Source: Microbulbifer taiwanensis
GTDB lineage: Bacteria; Pseudomonadota; Gammaproteobacteria; Pseudomonadales; Cellvibrionaceae
Assembly (NCBI RefSeq): GCF_014904815.1
Contig: NZ_JACZFR010000007.1
Coordinates: 124,001-188,000, forward strand
Direction of reading: 5' to 3'
DNA length: 64,000 nucleotides
Part shown: positions 55,701 through 63,278 of the stretch, piece by piece
Position numbering within the stretch: the first letter of the stretch is position 1
How the letters are laid out: the number at the start of each line of letters is the position of its first letter
Position numbers and translations under genes: made by a program
The notes under the pieces: generated by a model
Databases searched by the model: none
Seen by the model: the letters and a program-made list of their open reading frames with translations, nothing else
Told to the model about the DNA's origin: nothing

Positions 55701-56594
55701 GGCTACGATGAGTTCGGCAACCTGATCAGCGCCAGCTTGCCTGGCGATTTACAGATTGAATACCTGATTGATGGACGCGATCGTCGAATTGGTAAGAAGG
55801 TCAGCGGCCAACTGGTTCAGGGATTCCTCTATGGCGACCAGCTCAACCCAGTTGCCGAGCTAGATGGCAGCGGTAATGTAACGGCTCGCTTCGTTTACGG
55901 CGAAAAAGCCAACGTGCCTGTCTACATGATCAAAGGCGGTGCTACTTATCGCATTATTAGCGACCACCTCGGCAGCCCTCGGCTGGTTGTCAACGCCAGC
56001 ACGGGAGAGGTTGCCCAGCGCATGAGTTACGATGCATGGGGCAACATAATCACGGACACAAACCCCGGCTTTCAGCCGTTTGGTTTCGCTGGCGGTATCT
56101 ACGACCAGCATACCCAGCTGACGCGATTTGGTGCTCGGGATTACGATGCGGAAACCGGGCGATGGACGACTAAGGATCCAATTCGGTTTTTTGGCGGAAT
56201 AAATCTATTTGCATACTCTTTTTCCGACTCGGTTAACTTTATTGATGTTGACGGATTAGAGGGGGAGACAATAAATAGATCTGGACCGACTGATCAATCT
56301 GGACGTTCTGGCCGAACAGGAGGGGCGATATCTGAGCCTCCTGGAGGGAGCAGCGCGCCTCGAACTACAGGGGAGCAAGCTGCAAACAGGGCAGCGAGTA
56401 AGATTGTCGAAAAAGTTTCAGGTAAGCTCGCAAAAATCGACCCAAAAACCGGACGAGTGGTTCCAAATCCTGTTGGGTTTGTAATATGGGGGCTTACTTA
56501 CTCTCCTAAGGTCGGGTGTGCTGAGTTGGACTGTGATGGGGATGGAGTTCCAGATCAAGTTTGGGATGATTCTTTAATGTGCCCGGCGAACTAA
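49728..56594 (+). CDS. Giant exported RHS-repeat protein with NHL and calcium-binding-like domains
   Basis: A 2,288-aa protein. The ATG at 49728 has GGGGG five bases upstream and begins a long signal sequence (hydrophobic core LLASFLLLCSAVLSS, cleavage near ASA-TEYS). Domains in order: Ig-like segments with calcium-type Asp-rich thrombospondin repeats (DSDGDGVIDEQDQCPG, about residue 353), a carboxypeptidase-regulatory-like domain (about 435-490), a spacer, six NHL beta-propeller repeats (GPDGSLYIADYSNHRIRRV type, about 950-1290), many RHS/YD repeats (about 1300-2130) and the RHS core end (ARDYDAETGRWTTKDPIRF, about 2135). The variable C-terminus of about 110 residues has another calcium-type motif (DCDGDGVPDQ) and no known toxin fold. 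It should be a surface or secreted polymorphic toxin-like or adhesion protein; the activity is unknown. Confidence 0.9.
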   Translation: MQRFYSAAIRPAFYLFHFLLMKLLFCRKKTALFPSLLASFLLLCSAVLSSPASATEYSIYGPEPFVRTSLLVPLNESRQIPAAPGGGYLLRVQNGFCDGESNILNQLLSLLGLSGDCVGPVGLLSQVTLNGEVAVSGLELLLSGAVIEKSVTLAADNTLRVEIGDLVNHGLVVEILGYDNAAPQIEANATPQPNAHGWHNSDVTVTFTCSDSGAGVQSCSEPVLVDEEAASQLIIGTGVDNAGNTASVEVTINLDKTPPSVAIVEPAAGTVLLNRRADIGLSISDNLALDGASLSLTANGVALAAECTVDSGAAVCTPQSDLPLGQLNLAAVVSDLAGNSASSEITLTIAADSDGDGVIDEQDQCPGTPAGTQVDDTGCEPGGQLPPDPIDVATPIDTTGTSSLKSTTEFLYTGSNPIQTGVDPETIEERRASVIRGTVRDKENNPLPSVTITIKDHPEFGRTLSRESGGFDMAVNGGGYLVISYEKEGFLPAQRRVKAPWNDFALAEDVVLIPLDSQVTAIDLTDSSQPFQVHQGSLQADEDGSRQATILFPAGTTATMTLPGGSVTSIDQLSVRATEYTVGENGPETMPGPLPPTSGYTYAVELSVDQAIAAGATRVDFSQPLPVYVDNFLEFPAGTIVPAGWYDREKAAWIPSDNGVVVEIIGVVDGIAELDVDGSGVAADAAALDELGIADAERRQLAQLYEVGKSLWRTPITHFTPWDCNWPYGPPEDAERPDEPEPETDEPESEPDCEDGSIIECQGQILRERIPVAGTSFTLNYRSDRVRGRKAYADVQLTGETIPASLQSVVLGVSIAGRTFSYGFNPQANLSYRYVWDGKDSYGRQLTGNHKATIRIGYVYEAVYYEPDEFERAFGRVGNGPITRSAGGDSLSARQPIILWQSNQRFLKAADSGIKEFSGWQISPVHRYDLDSHNLLLGTGSYFSAIRQPVFDGVLGTTAGNGDRNFSGDGGQATDASFAWPHGLDFGPDGSLYIADYSNHRIRRVDPTGVVTTIAGSGDGGADRGYGGDGGVATEARLSDPESVVYGPDGNVYFTDTLNNRVRRIDLNGIITTVAGNGIGGFSGDGGLAIEASLNRPSGIAYGDDGSLYIADSSNYRVRRVSPEGIISTIAGIGERGFSGDGGPATQAMLSSISGIELGVNGDIYIVDRGNDRIRRIGSDGIISTIAGNGANLWRGYGEGRLAPDAQLVSPTDIAFGPDGNLYIADMWNWTIRRVGLDGAMETVVGTPLTDGYSEDGVLAAEAFLENPFGLAFAPDGTLYIADHTNNRIRNVKITESVAAGSLLVPSQNGSEQYLFDISGRHLETRNTTTGALRYRFRYDINNLLIRIEDADGNNTIIERDPDGTPRAIVAPDGQRTTLALDPNGYLASVTNPAGESYTMAYTEDGLLTRFTDPNQHSSTMTYDELGYLLTDINAAGGGWTLEKESLSPGQEYRMTSAEGRTTRYQVVPQSIGGRLRTNIHPDGTETTTLFGTGGDVITIAPDGTESYRKRGPDPRFGMGAPVPENVTVTTPAGLEQVTTTSRSAELADEADPLSHTALGQTVTINGRTTTAEYDTASRTWLSATPEGRQSTTVLNEKGRPVSQQSGGLAPLGFGYDTRGRLVASTAGTGAEQRSVDYSYGSDGFLESITDTLQRTTSFDYDLAGRVTRQTYHDGRSVGYQYDPAGNLTAITPPGREAHIFNYTDVNLEEDYTPPDLDGAETVTSYQYNKDKQLTLVQRPDGRSIAYGYDSGGRLANRTIARGSYGYAYGANTGQLSTITAPGGGTLSYTYDGFLPLSETWGGSITGSVSWSYDNNFWLTEQCVNTDNCVSFGYDQDGLLTQAGAFSQTRHAQSGLLTNAELGNTTSEYGYNDFGELLTADSEVSGSVLASFGYQRDSLGRIGSKAETLNGGTVIESYEYDTVGRLKSVTRDGVTTSWQYDSNGNRTHENGQQIAAYDEQDRLLIYKEASYSYTANGELKSKAESGAVTSYGYDEFGNLISASLPGDLQIEYLIDGRDRRIGKKVSGQLVQGFLYGDQLNPVAELDGSGNVTARFVYGEKANVPVYMIKGGATYRIISDHLGSPRLVVNASTGEVAQRMSYDAWGNIITDTNPGFQPFGFAGGIYDQHTQLTRFGARDYDAETGRWTTKDPIRFFGGINLFAYSFSDSVNFIDVDGLEGETINRSGPTDQSGRSGRTGGAISEPPGGSSAPRTTGEQAANRAASKIVEKVSGKLAKIDPKTGRVVPNPVGFVIWGLTYSPKVGCAELDCDGDGVPDQVWDDSLMCPAN

Positions 56595-56642
56595 CCTTCG
56601 CTGAGATGGGATGGGTATGTGCTTAAGTTTTAGAGGAAACGG

Positions 56643-56942
56643 ATGAGAGTTAATTATTCAAATAACTTTATCGTAGCGTTTTCAATGCTTCCATCGTATT
56701 TTTGCATTGCGTTGCTTGTTTCTAGATTTAATCTTGTTCTATCATTTATCATATATATATCGATTGTTTATTTTTCTGATCTCATTTACAACAAGATGGT
56801 TTTGCAAAGGATTAGTGGTGGGGGGGGGAAGGCGTTCTCCTACTGGACATTTACATTACTTCAGTGGCTGATTTTTACTCTTCTGGCATACGTTATTTAC
56901 AGATTTGGTCAGAATGACACTGATTTAAGCGCAAGAGTTTGA
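56643..56942 (+). CDS. Small hydrophobic membrane protein (99 aa), possible RHS immunity protein
   Basis: ATG with GAGGAAAC upstream, 48 bp after the RHS gene. Three or four hydrophobic stretches (FSMLPSYFCIALLVSRF, LVLSFIIYISIVYF, YWTFTLLQWLIFTLLAYVIY) make it an integral membrane protein. It is AT-rich like the RHS C-terminus. Such a gene directly after an RHS C-terminus is often the cognate immunity protein; this is inference. A run of nine G at 56820-56828 within it encodes a glycine stretch and could cause frame slips. Confidence 0.6.
   Translation: MRVNYSNNFIVAFSMLPSYFCIALLVSRFNLVLSFIIYISIVYFSDLIYNKMVLQRISGGGGKAFSYWTFTLLQWLIFTLLAYVIYRFGQNDTDLSARV
56820..56828 (+). repeat. Homopolymeric tract G9
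   Basis: Nine G in a row within the small membrane gene, a candidate for slipped-strand variation. Confidence 0.9.
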
Positions 56943-57052
56943 AAATATGAAGAGTAAAGGGGATAAGAATAAAGGCAAATAAGGGGGCGGATCTATTTAT
57001 GGCGCATATTCTTCTTTGCAATAACGCGGCGGGCTCGTTTTCAGGAAATCTG

Positions 57053-57868
57053 ATGCGATTCTTCATGGTAATGGCTATATCAACGATACTAGCGATGGCT
57101 ATGTTTTCGCCGGCAAGCCATGCGTCTTCAACATTTGAAGACGCATACTTCCGTCTTGAAGCCAATGTATTTGACAGGAACCTGCTGGGGGAGGTTGTCG
57201 AGGAGCTTAATTTGTCCACTGATGGGCTCGATAAGGATCCCTGGATTTACCTGTGCGCATCAATGGCTACACTGGTATCCGGCTACCGGATTGGAGACTG
57301 GTATTCCGAAAAAACCTTCGCTCCGGGGGCGGCTGAACGAGCCCTCGATCTTGCTGAAAAGGCGAAGTCTGTTGCCCCGGACCTGAGCCAGGCCCACGCA
57401 CATTATGCCAGGATATTGATTATCCAGCGTAAGTACAAAATGGCCTGGGAGTCCCTGGGAAAGGCGCACGAGCTGGACCCGAATAGCTTCTACTCCTGGT
57501 ACTTTAGGGGCATTATTGCCGAGAAAATGCGCGATGCAGGCAGGGCTTCCGGCTATTTTGATGAGGCCGAGCAGCGGGTTGCCTTCGACCACCAGAGGAA
57601 TCTTATCAATATCCATCGCCAGAAGGTAGCGAGGTTCACAAAAGACTACGCAGAGCAGGAAAAGCTGCTCAAGCAAAATATCGAGAATAGCCCCAATAAA
57701 TCCACTTATTATGGAAACTATGCGCAGTTTTTGATGGCTCACAAACGCTATGAAGAAGCGGTGGAGTATTGGGAGAAGGCAATGAAAATAGGCCCTTATC
57801 CGCATGCAGCCCAAAAGCTCTCAGAGGCCAGGCAGTTGCTTGAATCGGAGTCTTCTTCTGCTAAATGA
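57053..57868 (+). CDS. Periplasmic tetratricopeptide-repeat protein
   Basis: About 271 aa. ATG at 57053 has AGGAAA at good spacing and starts a signal peptide (MVMAISTILAMAMFSPASHA); an ATG at 56999 would give a longer N-terminus. Several TPR-like helix pairs follow (AERALDLAEKAKSVAPDLSQAHAHYARIL, AWESLGKAHELDPNSFYSWYFRG, YEEAVEYWEKAMKIGP). The partner is unknown; its position after the RHS module suggests it may help in that system. Confidence 0.75.
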   Translation: MRFFMVMAISTILAMAMFSPASHASSTFEDAYFRLEANVFDRNLLGEVVEELNLSTDGLDKDPWIYLCASMATLVSGYRIGDWYSEKTFAPGAAERALDLAEKAKSVAPDLSQAHAHYARILIIQRKYKMAWESLGKAHELDPNSFYSWYFRGIIAEKMRDAGRASGYFDEAEQRVAFDHQRNLINIHRQKVARFTKDYAEQEKLLKQNIENSPNKSTYYGNYAQFLMAHKRYEEAVEYWEKAMKIGPYPHAAQKLSEARQLLESESSSAK

Positions 57869-58075
57869 TAGCTGAGTGGCCTGGATGCTCTAGTCGTCGG
57901 CTATGAGAGCTTGGCCGATCTAACAAAAATCGAGCCGGGAAGGGCCGTTAGTGGATACCGGCCATTCGGAAAGCTGCCCGGAGGTTGCCGTTGCCCAGGT
58001 TTTCGTGAAATGAGGGTTTGGTGGCCGGACGGGGGCTGATCCGGTCCATAGGGGGCTGCCGGCGGTATGGCTTTT

Positions 58076-59053
58076 TCACACCGGCAGAGGCGTATCGCCT
58101 TGAAGTACCGACGCGAATTGGTCCGAGTCGATATTACCGCCGGTAAGAATCACTCCCACTGTCTTGCCGCTCAATGTCTGCGATTCCTGCAGGGCCGCCG
58201 CCAGTGACGCGGCCCCGGCGCCCTCCGCGAGGTTGTGGGTACAGGCGTAATAGAGTCGCATGGCCTCGGCCACTTCCCGGTCGCTGACTGCGAGAATCCG
58301 GCTCGCGCTTTTCGAGTAGAGTTCAAAGGCCTCTTCGACGGGCGAGCGGACCGCCATGCCGTCGGCGAAAGTACGGGCAGTCGCGGTTTCAAGGATGCGG
58401 CCCGCTTCGAATGACTGCTTGGCGGCATCGGCTTCGGTGGAGACGACACCGACGATCTCGGTCTTGAGTTTCAGCGCATCGCGGGCCCGGATCACCCCGC
58501 AAATCCCCGAGCCGCAACCGATGGGCACATAGACGACATCCAGCTCCGGCGCCGCGGTGAAGAGTTCCAGCGCGTAGGAGGCCACTCCCGACACGATGCG
58601 GGAATGATAGGGCGGCACGATAAACAGGCCTTCGGCATCGGCCAGTCTCGCTGCCTCCGAGCGGGCCTCGTCAAAGTCCTGCCCGAATTCGATGACCTTG
58701 GCCCCGAAGGCGCGCATGGCGGTGTTCTTTTCCCTGGAATTGCCGTGGGGCACGACGATTGTGGCCTTTAAACCCATGGCCCCGGCCGCCCTGGCCTGAC
58801 TCTGGCCGTGGTTGCCCCGCGTTGCCGTGACGATGCCGTTGGCCCCCGGATGCGCTTTCGACAGCCAATCCAGGAAAGTGATGCCTCCCCGTATCTTGAA
58901 GGCTCCCGTTGCCGTATGGTTTTCATGCTTGACCCACAGTGTCGCTCCCAGTTTTTCGCACAGCTGGGGCCATACGTATTGAGGCGTAGGTGACATCTGC
59001 TGGTAGACGAGCCGGCTGGCCTGTTCGAGCGCCTCCAGTGAATATTCTGACAT
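58076..59053 (-). CDS. PLP-dependent threonine/serine dehydratase family enzyme
   Basis: A 325-aa fold-type II PLP enzyme. The start at 59053 has GGAG. The cofactor lysine is in TATGAFKIRGG (Lys53) and the phosphate loop is GCGSGICGV (about 178). There is no C-terminal ACT domain, so it is the short catabolic type. It is divergently transcribed from an AraC regulator, which probably controls it; the natural substrate (threonine, serine or a related hydroxy amino acid) cannot be decided. Confidence 0.88.
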   Translation of the reverse strand: MSEYSLEALEQASRLVYQQMSPTPQYVWPQLCEKLGATLWVKHENHTATGAFKIRGGITFLDWLSKAHPGANGIVTATRGNHGQSQARAAGAMGLKATIVVPHGNSREKNTAMRAFGAKVIEFGQDFDEARSEAARLADAEGLFIVPPYHSRIVSGVASYALELFTAAPELDVVYVPIGCGSGICGVIRARDALKLKTEIVGVVSTEADAAKQSFEAGRILETATARTFADGMAVRSPVEEAFELYSKSASRILAVSDREVAEAMRLYYACTHNLAEGAGAASLAAALQESQTLSGKTVGVILTGGNIDSDQFASVLQGDTPLPV

Positions 59054-59190
59054 GATGGCTCCAGGAAAACTGTGGGACGCACAGAATAGTGGATCGCCAA
59101 TCTGTCTCGCTTTCAAAAATCTGATCTTTAAGTTTTCAGTGAGACAGGTTAAAAAGTACGGGAGCAATCCGTTACGGTTTTCAGGTAGCC

Positions 59191-60003
59191 ATGAGTATTC
59201 ATCAGGAGCCTCTTCGTACGCTTCACTGTGAGCTGGCCGATATACAGCTGTTGCCGGGGCAGGGATATGCGGCCCGGTTTATCCAGGACAGGCCGAGTAT
59301 CGGCTTTGCCTTTGAACCCCAGTCCGGGGAGCACGCCGTTGCCACCAGCGCTGTGAGGGCCTTTGCCGCCAGGGCAAACAGTATGGCTTTCCTGCCGGCG
59401 GGTTGTGATGTCTACTCGCAATCGGAACAGGGCGGCGAGTATTTGAAAATCACCTTTTTTGAACAGCCAGAAACTGTTCCGGTGGTCGCGCGGGACTTTA
59501 ACAACCTGATGGATTGCCGTTCAATCAGGGCCGCTCATGCATTGAGACGGATGCTGCTCGGGAGCGACAGGCCGGATGCGTTTGCTCTTGAATACCATAT
59601 TTTTCAGTTGCTCGGTGTTGCACAGGAAGTATTGCAGTCCGCGCCTTCGGCTACGGTCGTGGAAAAGGGCCTCTCGATTGAGCGGTTGCAGTCGATTCAA
59701 ACCGTTATTGAACAGCAGCTCGATCGGCCCCTGACGGTTTCCATGTTGGCGAATCACTGCCGGCTTTCCACGGCGCATTTCGCGCGGGCCTTCAGAAAGG
59801 CGCTGGGACAGTCACCGCATGATTATGTGATGGACCGACGCATCGCCCGTGCCAGGCGTTGCCTGGGGGTATCTGATAGGAAACTGGTCGATATCGCCAT
59901 TGAATGCGGCTTTTCTTCCCATGCCCATATGACGGCGGTGTTTCGGGCCCGTTTGGGCGTTGCGCCGAGTGCACTCAGGTGTGAAGCAGCGGGATCGCAT
60001 TAA
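59191..60003 (+). CDS. AraC-family transcriptional regulator
   Basis: A 270-aa regulator with a C-terminal pair of helix-turn-helices (LTVSMLANHCRLSTAHFARAFRKALGQSPHDYV and LVDIAIECGFSSHAHMTAVFRARLG). The N-terminal part resembles a cupin-like sensor. It is divergent from the dehydratase with a 137-bp shared gap, suggesting control of that gene and itself. Confidence 0.92.
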   Translation: MSIHQEPLRTLHCELADIQLLPGQGYAARFIQDRPSIGFAFEPQSGEHAVATSAVRAFAARANSMAFLPAGCDVYSQSEQGGEYLKITFFEQPETVPVVARDFNNLMDCRSIRAAHALRRMLLGSDRPDAFALEYHIFQLLGVAQEVLQSAPSATVVEKGLSIERLQSIQTVIEQQLDRPLTVSMLANHCRLSTAHFARAFRKALGQSPHDYVMDRRIARARRCLGVSDRKLVDIAIECGFSSHAHMTAVFRARLGVAPSALRCEAAGSH

Positions 60004-60228
60004 CCCTGGTGAATAAACCCGCAACCGCCCCATGGCTGCCCTGGCTACCAGCTGTTGCAGCAGGGATGGCTACGCCATCCCGGTCCGCGCAAATCCGCCC
60101 TTATCCGTCCAGAAATGATACGATGGCGCCATATCTATCTCGTGTATAAAGTGTGAACTTCTGGACGATTGTGTTGCCTTCTGCTGTTAGGATGGAGACC
60201 AACCGGCCCTTCTCGAGGAGGCAAAACC

Positions 60229-61635
60229 GTGACTCAACTTCTGGATAGCCTGCCGCTCTGGCTGTGGTTTCTGCTGGCGCTGGTGGCATTGTTTGTCGCA
60301 CGCAAACCGGTGCACCAGGGGGTCTTCGCCCTGGCGCGCTTCTTTCACCAGTCCCTGCGCCTGGGCGCCAATGCGGTGGCGAACGCGGAACAGCGGCTGC
60401 AGGATCGCAACCGCGAGGTGCTGCTGGCCGCCGGCCGCGAGGCGGCAGAGCGTCATGTGGAGCGGGAGTTCGACCGCATAGAAGCCACGATGAAGAAGGA
60501 GCTGGCACAGTATCCGGCCCTGCACCGCAAGCTGTGTGAACAGCTGACCGCCATCGACGAGGACTATGTGCGCAGCGCCGAGGTGCCGCCGGAGCCCACC
60601 AACTGGGCCAAGGCCATCAAGGCAGTGGCGGAAATTCCCGCCAAGAGCGACCCTGTGGTGGGGGATGTATTGGAGACCATCCACCACTCGATGCGCAAGG
60701 CGGAGGCCAAGGCCCTGGAGGCCTACCGGGAGTCCGCCCGCGAGCGCCACCAGCTGCTGAAGCGCATGATGCCCAATTGGCGCTCCATGTTGTCCACCCT
60801 GGGGCGGGTCAACAAGAGTGTCGACTCGGTGATCCACCGCGCCAAGGTGCTGGACGGCCATATGGAGCGCTACGAGGAAATTGTACAGGGCAGCGACCGC
60901 GCCCTGCGCATGCTGTCCTCCTCCTCCCTGGTCCAATTCTTTATTGCTTCCTTTGTGCTTGCCATTGCCGTCGGCGGTGCCCTGATCAACTTTCACCTGA
61001 TAGCGCGGCCGATGACCGAGATGGTCGGCGGCACCAGCTACATCGGCAGCTTCAAGGTAGCGGATATCTCCGCGCTGGTGATTATCCTGGTGGAAATCAC
61101 CATGGGCCTGTTTGTGATGGAGTGCCTGCGTATCACGCGCCTCTTCCCGGTGATCAGTGCGCTGAGCGACAAGCTGCGTATGCGTATGATGTGGGCGGCT
61201 TTCGTATTGCTGTTTTTCCTCGCCTCGGTGGAGGCCGGCCTGGCCTTTATGCGCGAGATACTGATGCAGGAGGACCTGGCGGTCAGTGCGCAGTTGCGCG
61301 GCGGTGAGGTGGAGGCGGCCACCAGCGGCGTCTACTGGATCACCACGGCGGCGCAGATGGGTATGGGCTTTATACTGCCGTTTGCGCTCACCTTTGTCGC
61401 CATTCCGCTGGAGAACTTTATTGCCTCGGCGCGCACGGTGATCGGCCTGCTGACCACCTTCTTCCTGCGCATCCTGTCGGTGGTGTTGCGCCTGACCGGT
61501 ACCGCCGCTCTGCGCACCGGCTCCCTGCTGGTGCGACTGTACGATATTGTGATTTTCCTGCCGCTGTGGCTGGAGAACCTGTATTTCAACTGGCGTGCCG
61601 GTTCGGCCAGCGAGGCAACGGCGGAGGAGGCCTGA
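60229..61635 (+). CDS. Unknown multi-pass membrane protein with coiled coil (468 aa)
   Basis: The GTG at 60229 has GGAGG upstream. One N-terminal helix (LPLWLWFLLALVALFVA) is followed by about 220 soluble residues with coiled-coil character (LQDRNREVLLAAGREAAERHVEREFDRIEATMKKE and later SARERHQLLKRMMPNWRSM), then five or six membrane helices (FFIASFVLAIAVGGALINF, ADISALVIILVEITMGLFV, MWAAFVLLFFLASVEAGLAF and others). I do not recognise the family. Its stop overlaps the start of a vWA lipoprotein, so they probably work together at the inner membrane. Confidence 0.75.
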   Translation: MTQLLDSLPLWLWFLLALVALFVARKPVHQGVFALARFFHQSLRLGANAVANAEQRLQDRNREVLLAAGREAAERHVEREFDRIEATMKKELAQYPALHRKLCEQLTAIDEDYVRSAEVPPEPTNWAKAIKAVAEIPAKSDPVVGDVLETIHHSMRKAEAKALEAYRESARERHQLLKRMMPNWRSMLSTLGRVNKSVDSVIHRAKVLDGHMERYEEIVQGSDRALRMLSSSSLVQFFIASFVLAIAVGGALINFHLIARPMTEMVGGTSYIGSFKVADISALVIILVEITMGLFVMECLRITRLFPVISALSDKLRMRMMWAAFVLLFFLASVEAGLAFMREILMQEDLAVSAQLRGGEVEAATSGVYWITTAAQMGMGFILPFALTFVAIPLENFIASARTVIGLLTTFFLRILSVVLRLTGTAALRTGSLLVRLYDIVIFLPLWLENLYFNWRAGSASEATAEEA

Positions 61636-62273
61636 TGAAAAGACTGATAACAATCGCGAGCCTATTGCTGCTGGCCGCCTGCGGCGAGCCGGTGGCGCGC
61701 AACCAGGGTGTTTATATGCTGATCGACACCTCCGGCACCTATACCCAGGAGCTGGACAAAGCGCAGCAGGTGATCAATTACACCCTGGCCAGGATGAATC
61801 CCGGCGACACCTTTGCGGTGGCCAGTATCAACACCGGCAGTTTCAGCGAGAAAAATATCAAGGCCAAGGTCACCTTCGACGACAGGCCCAGCGTGACCAA
61901 CAAGCAGAAGCAGGCATTCCAGCAGTCCATACAGCAGTTTGTCGATGAGACTAAGCCCGCCGCCTATACGGATATCACCGGCGGCCTGCTGCAGGCAGTG
62001 GAATACCTGAATGAGAAGGAGCCCGGGCGCAAGACCATCCTGATCTTTTCCGACCTGAAAGAAGAGATCAAGGAGGGCTACAACCGCGACGTACCGTTGC
62101 AGCTGGATGGCTTCAGCCTGGTCGCCCTGAATGTGACCAAGCTGCGCAGCGACAATATGGACCCCAACGAATACCTGGGGCGCCTGCAGGCGTGGCAGGG
62201 CAAGGTGGAGCAGGGCGGCGGCAGCTGGCGGGTGGTCAACGACCTGGAGCGCCTGGAAAAAATTCTTCCCTAG
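61635..62273 (+). CDS. vWA-like domain lipoprotein (unknown)
   Basis: A 212-aa lipoprotein (LLLLAACGEP lipobox). The domain begins with the MIDAS-like motif DTSGTYTQEL (D-T-S-G-T; usual D-x-S-x-S), followed by a vWA-type pattern YTDITGGLLQAVEYLNE and GRKTILIFSDLKEE. Its ATG shares one base with the preceding stop (TGATG). It should face the periplasm. The pairing with the membrane protein suggests a sensor or scaffold; no family name can be given. Confidence 0.75.
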   Translation: MKRLITIASLLLLAACGEPVARNQGVYMLIDTSGTYTQELDKAQQVINYTLARMNPGDTFAVASINTGSFSEKNIKAKVTFDDRPSVTNKQKQAFQQSIQQFVDETKPAAYTDITGGLLQAVEYLNEKEPGRKTILIFSDLKEEIKEGYNRDVPLQLDGFSLVALNVTKLRSDNMDPNEYLGRLQAWQGKVEQGGGSWRVVNDLERLEKILP

Positions 62274-62293
62274 CAGATTATTAGACTATTCAC

Positions 62294-62370
62294 TGTAGGA
62301 GCGGCCCATGGCCGCGATCGAATTCCAGAAGAATCTGATAGATCGATCGCGGCCATGGGCCGCTCCTACT
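62294..62370. repeat. REP-like palindromic pair, family A
   Basis: TGTAGGAGCGGCCCATGGCC at the left and GGCCATGGGCCGCTCCTACT at the right, with GCGATCG and CGATCGC facing each other. It fills most of the 129-bp gap. Confidence 0.85.
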
Positions 62371-62402
62371 ATGGGTTTTCTGCAAAACCATATTGGTGAT
62401 CG

Positions 62403-63275
62403 ATGTTCTGGTTATTCCTTTTCTGTGTAATTCTGCTGGTACTCTGGCTCCACGCCAGATCGCGCCCCGCCCCTCCCTCGCTGCTCAACCTGCCGCAAAA
62501 AGACAGTCCACTGGTCATCGCCCACGGCGACGAGGCCGGCAACGGCCTCTACCCGGGCAATACGCTGCTGTACCTGCAGAAAATGGTCGAGCTGGGGGTG
62601 GATGCGCTGGAGATAGATGTCAATCTCACCGCCGACGGCCACCTGGTGCTGATACACGATGCGGAGCTGGAGCGCACCACAGATGGTGAAGGTGCCGTCG
62701 GGGACAAGACACTGGCGCAGCTGCGCCAGCTGAATATGGGGCACCATTGGACGCAGGACGGCGAGACCTATCCCTATCGCGACCGGCCTCTGCAGATTGT
62801 CACCATCGACGAGGCTTTCGCGGCACTGCCGGAGACGCCGATGATCATCGAGTTGAAGAACAGCGAGAGGCGCGCGGCGGAGGTTATGTGCGAGAGCCTG
62901 CGCAGGTCGAACAAGCGCAGCCAGGTAATCGTCTCCTCTTTCCACCAGGGCGTGATCAATCACTTCCGTCGCCTGTGTCCTGAAGTCGCCACCGGTGCTG
63001 CGACACTGGATGCGATGCTGTTCTTTGCCGCCCAGCTGCTGCACGGGGAAAAACTGCTGCGACCCGCCTACCAGACAATGCAGTTGCCGATGCGCTACTA
63101 CGGCATCCCGGTTTTTTCCAGGCGCTTTATGTACGCGGCGAGAAGGCTCAATCTGCATGTGTCCGCATGGACGGTTAACGAGGCGGAGGATATGCGGCGC
63201 TATATCGACCTGGGGTTGGACGGCCTGGTTACCGACCGCCCGGATAAATTCATGGCGCTTCTCAAAGGCGGCTGA
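62403..63275 (+). CDS. Glycerophosphodiester phosphodiesterase family protein
   Basis: A 290-aa membrane-anchored GDPD (N-terminal helix FWLFLFCVILLVLWLHA). The TIM-barrel motifs are AHGDEAGNGLYPGNT (a variant of the usual HRG..PENT), EIDVNLTADGHLVLIHD with Glu, Asp and the catalytic His, and late VSAWTVNEAEDMRRYIDLGLDGLVTDRPD. It hydrolyses glycerophosphodiesters to glycerol-3-phosphate and an alcohol. The changed first motif belongs to a known subgroup. Confidence 0.9.
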   Translation: MFWLFLFCVILLVLWLHARSRPAPPSLLNLPQKDSPLVIAHGDEAGNGLYPGNTLLYLQKMVELGVDALEIDVNLTADGHLVLIHDAELERTTDGEGAVGDKTLAQLRQLNMGHHWTQDGETYPYRDRPLQIVTIDEAFAALPETPMIIELKNSERRAAEVMCESLRRSNKRSQVIVSSFHQGVINHFRRLCPEVATGAATLDAMLFFAAQLLHGEKLLRPAYQTMQLPMRYYGIPVFSRRFMYAARRLNLHVSAWTVNEAEDMRRYIDLGLDGLVTDRPDKFMALLKGG

Positions 63276-63278
63276 GCA

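Noticed and set aside
60187-61653. Minus-strand frame equal in length to the membrane protein gene
   Set aside because: Antisense to a gene with a good ribosome site, membrane helices and a coupled downstream gene; the antisense product is Gln/His-rich without features.
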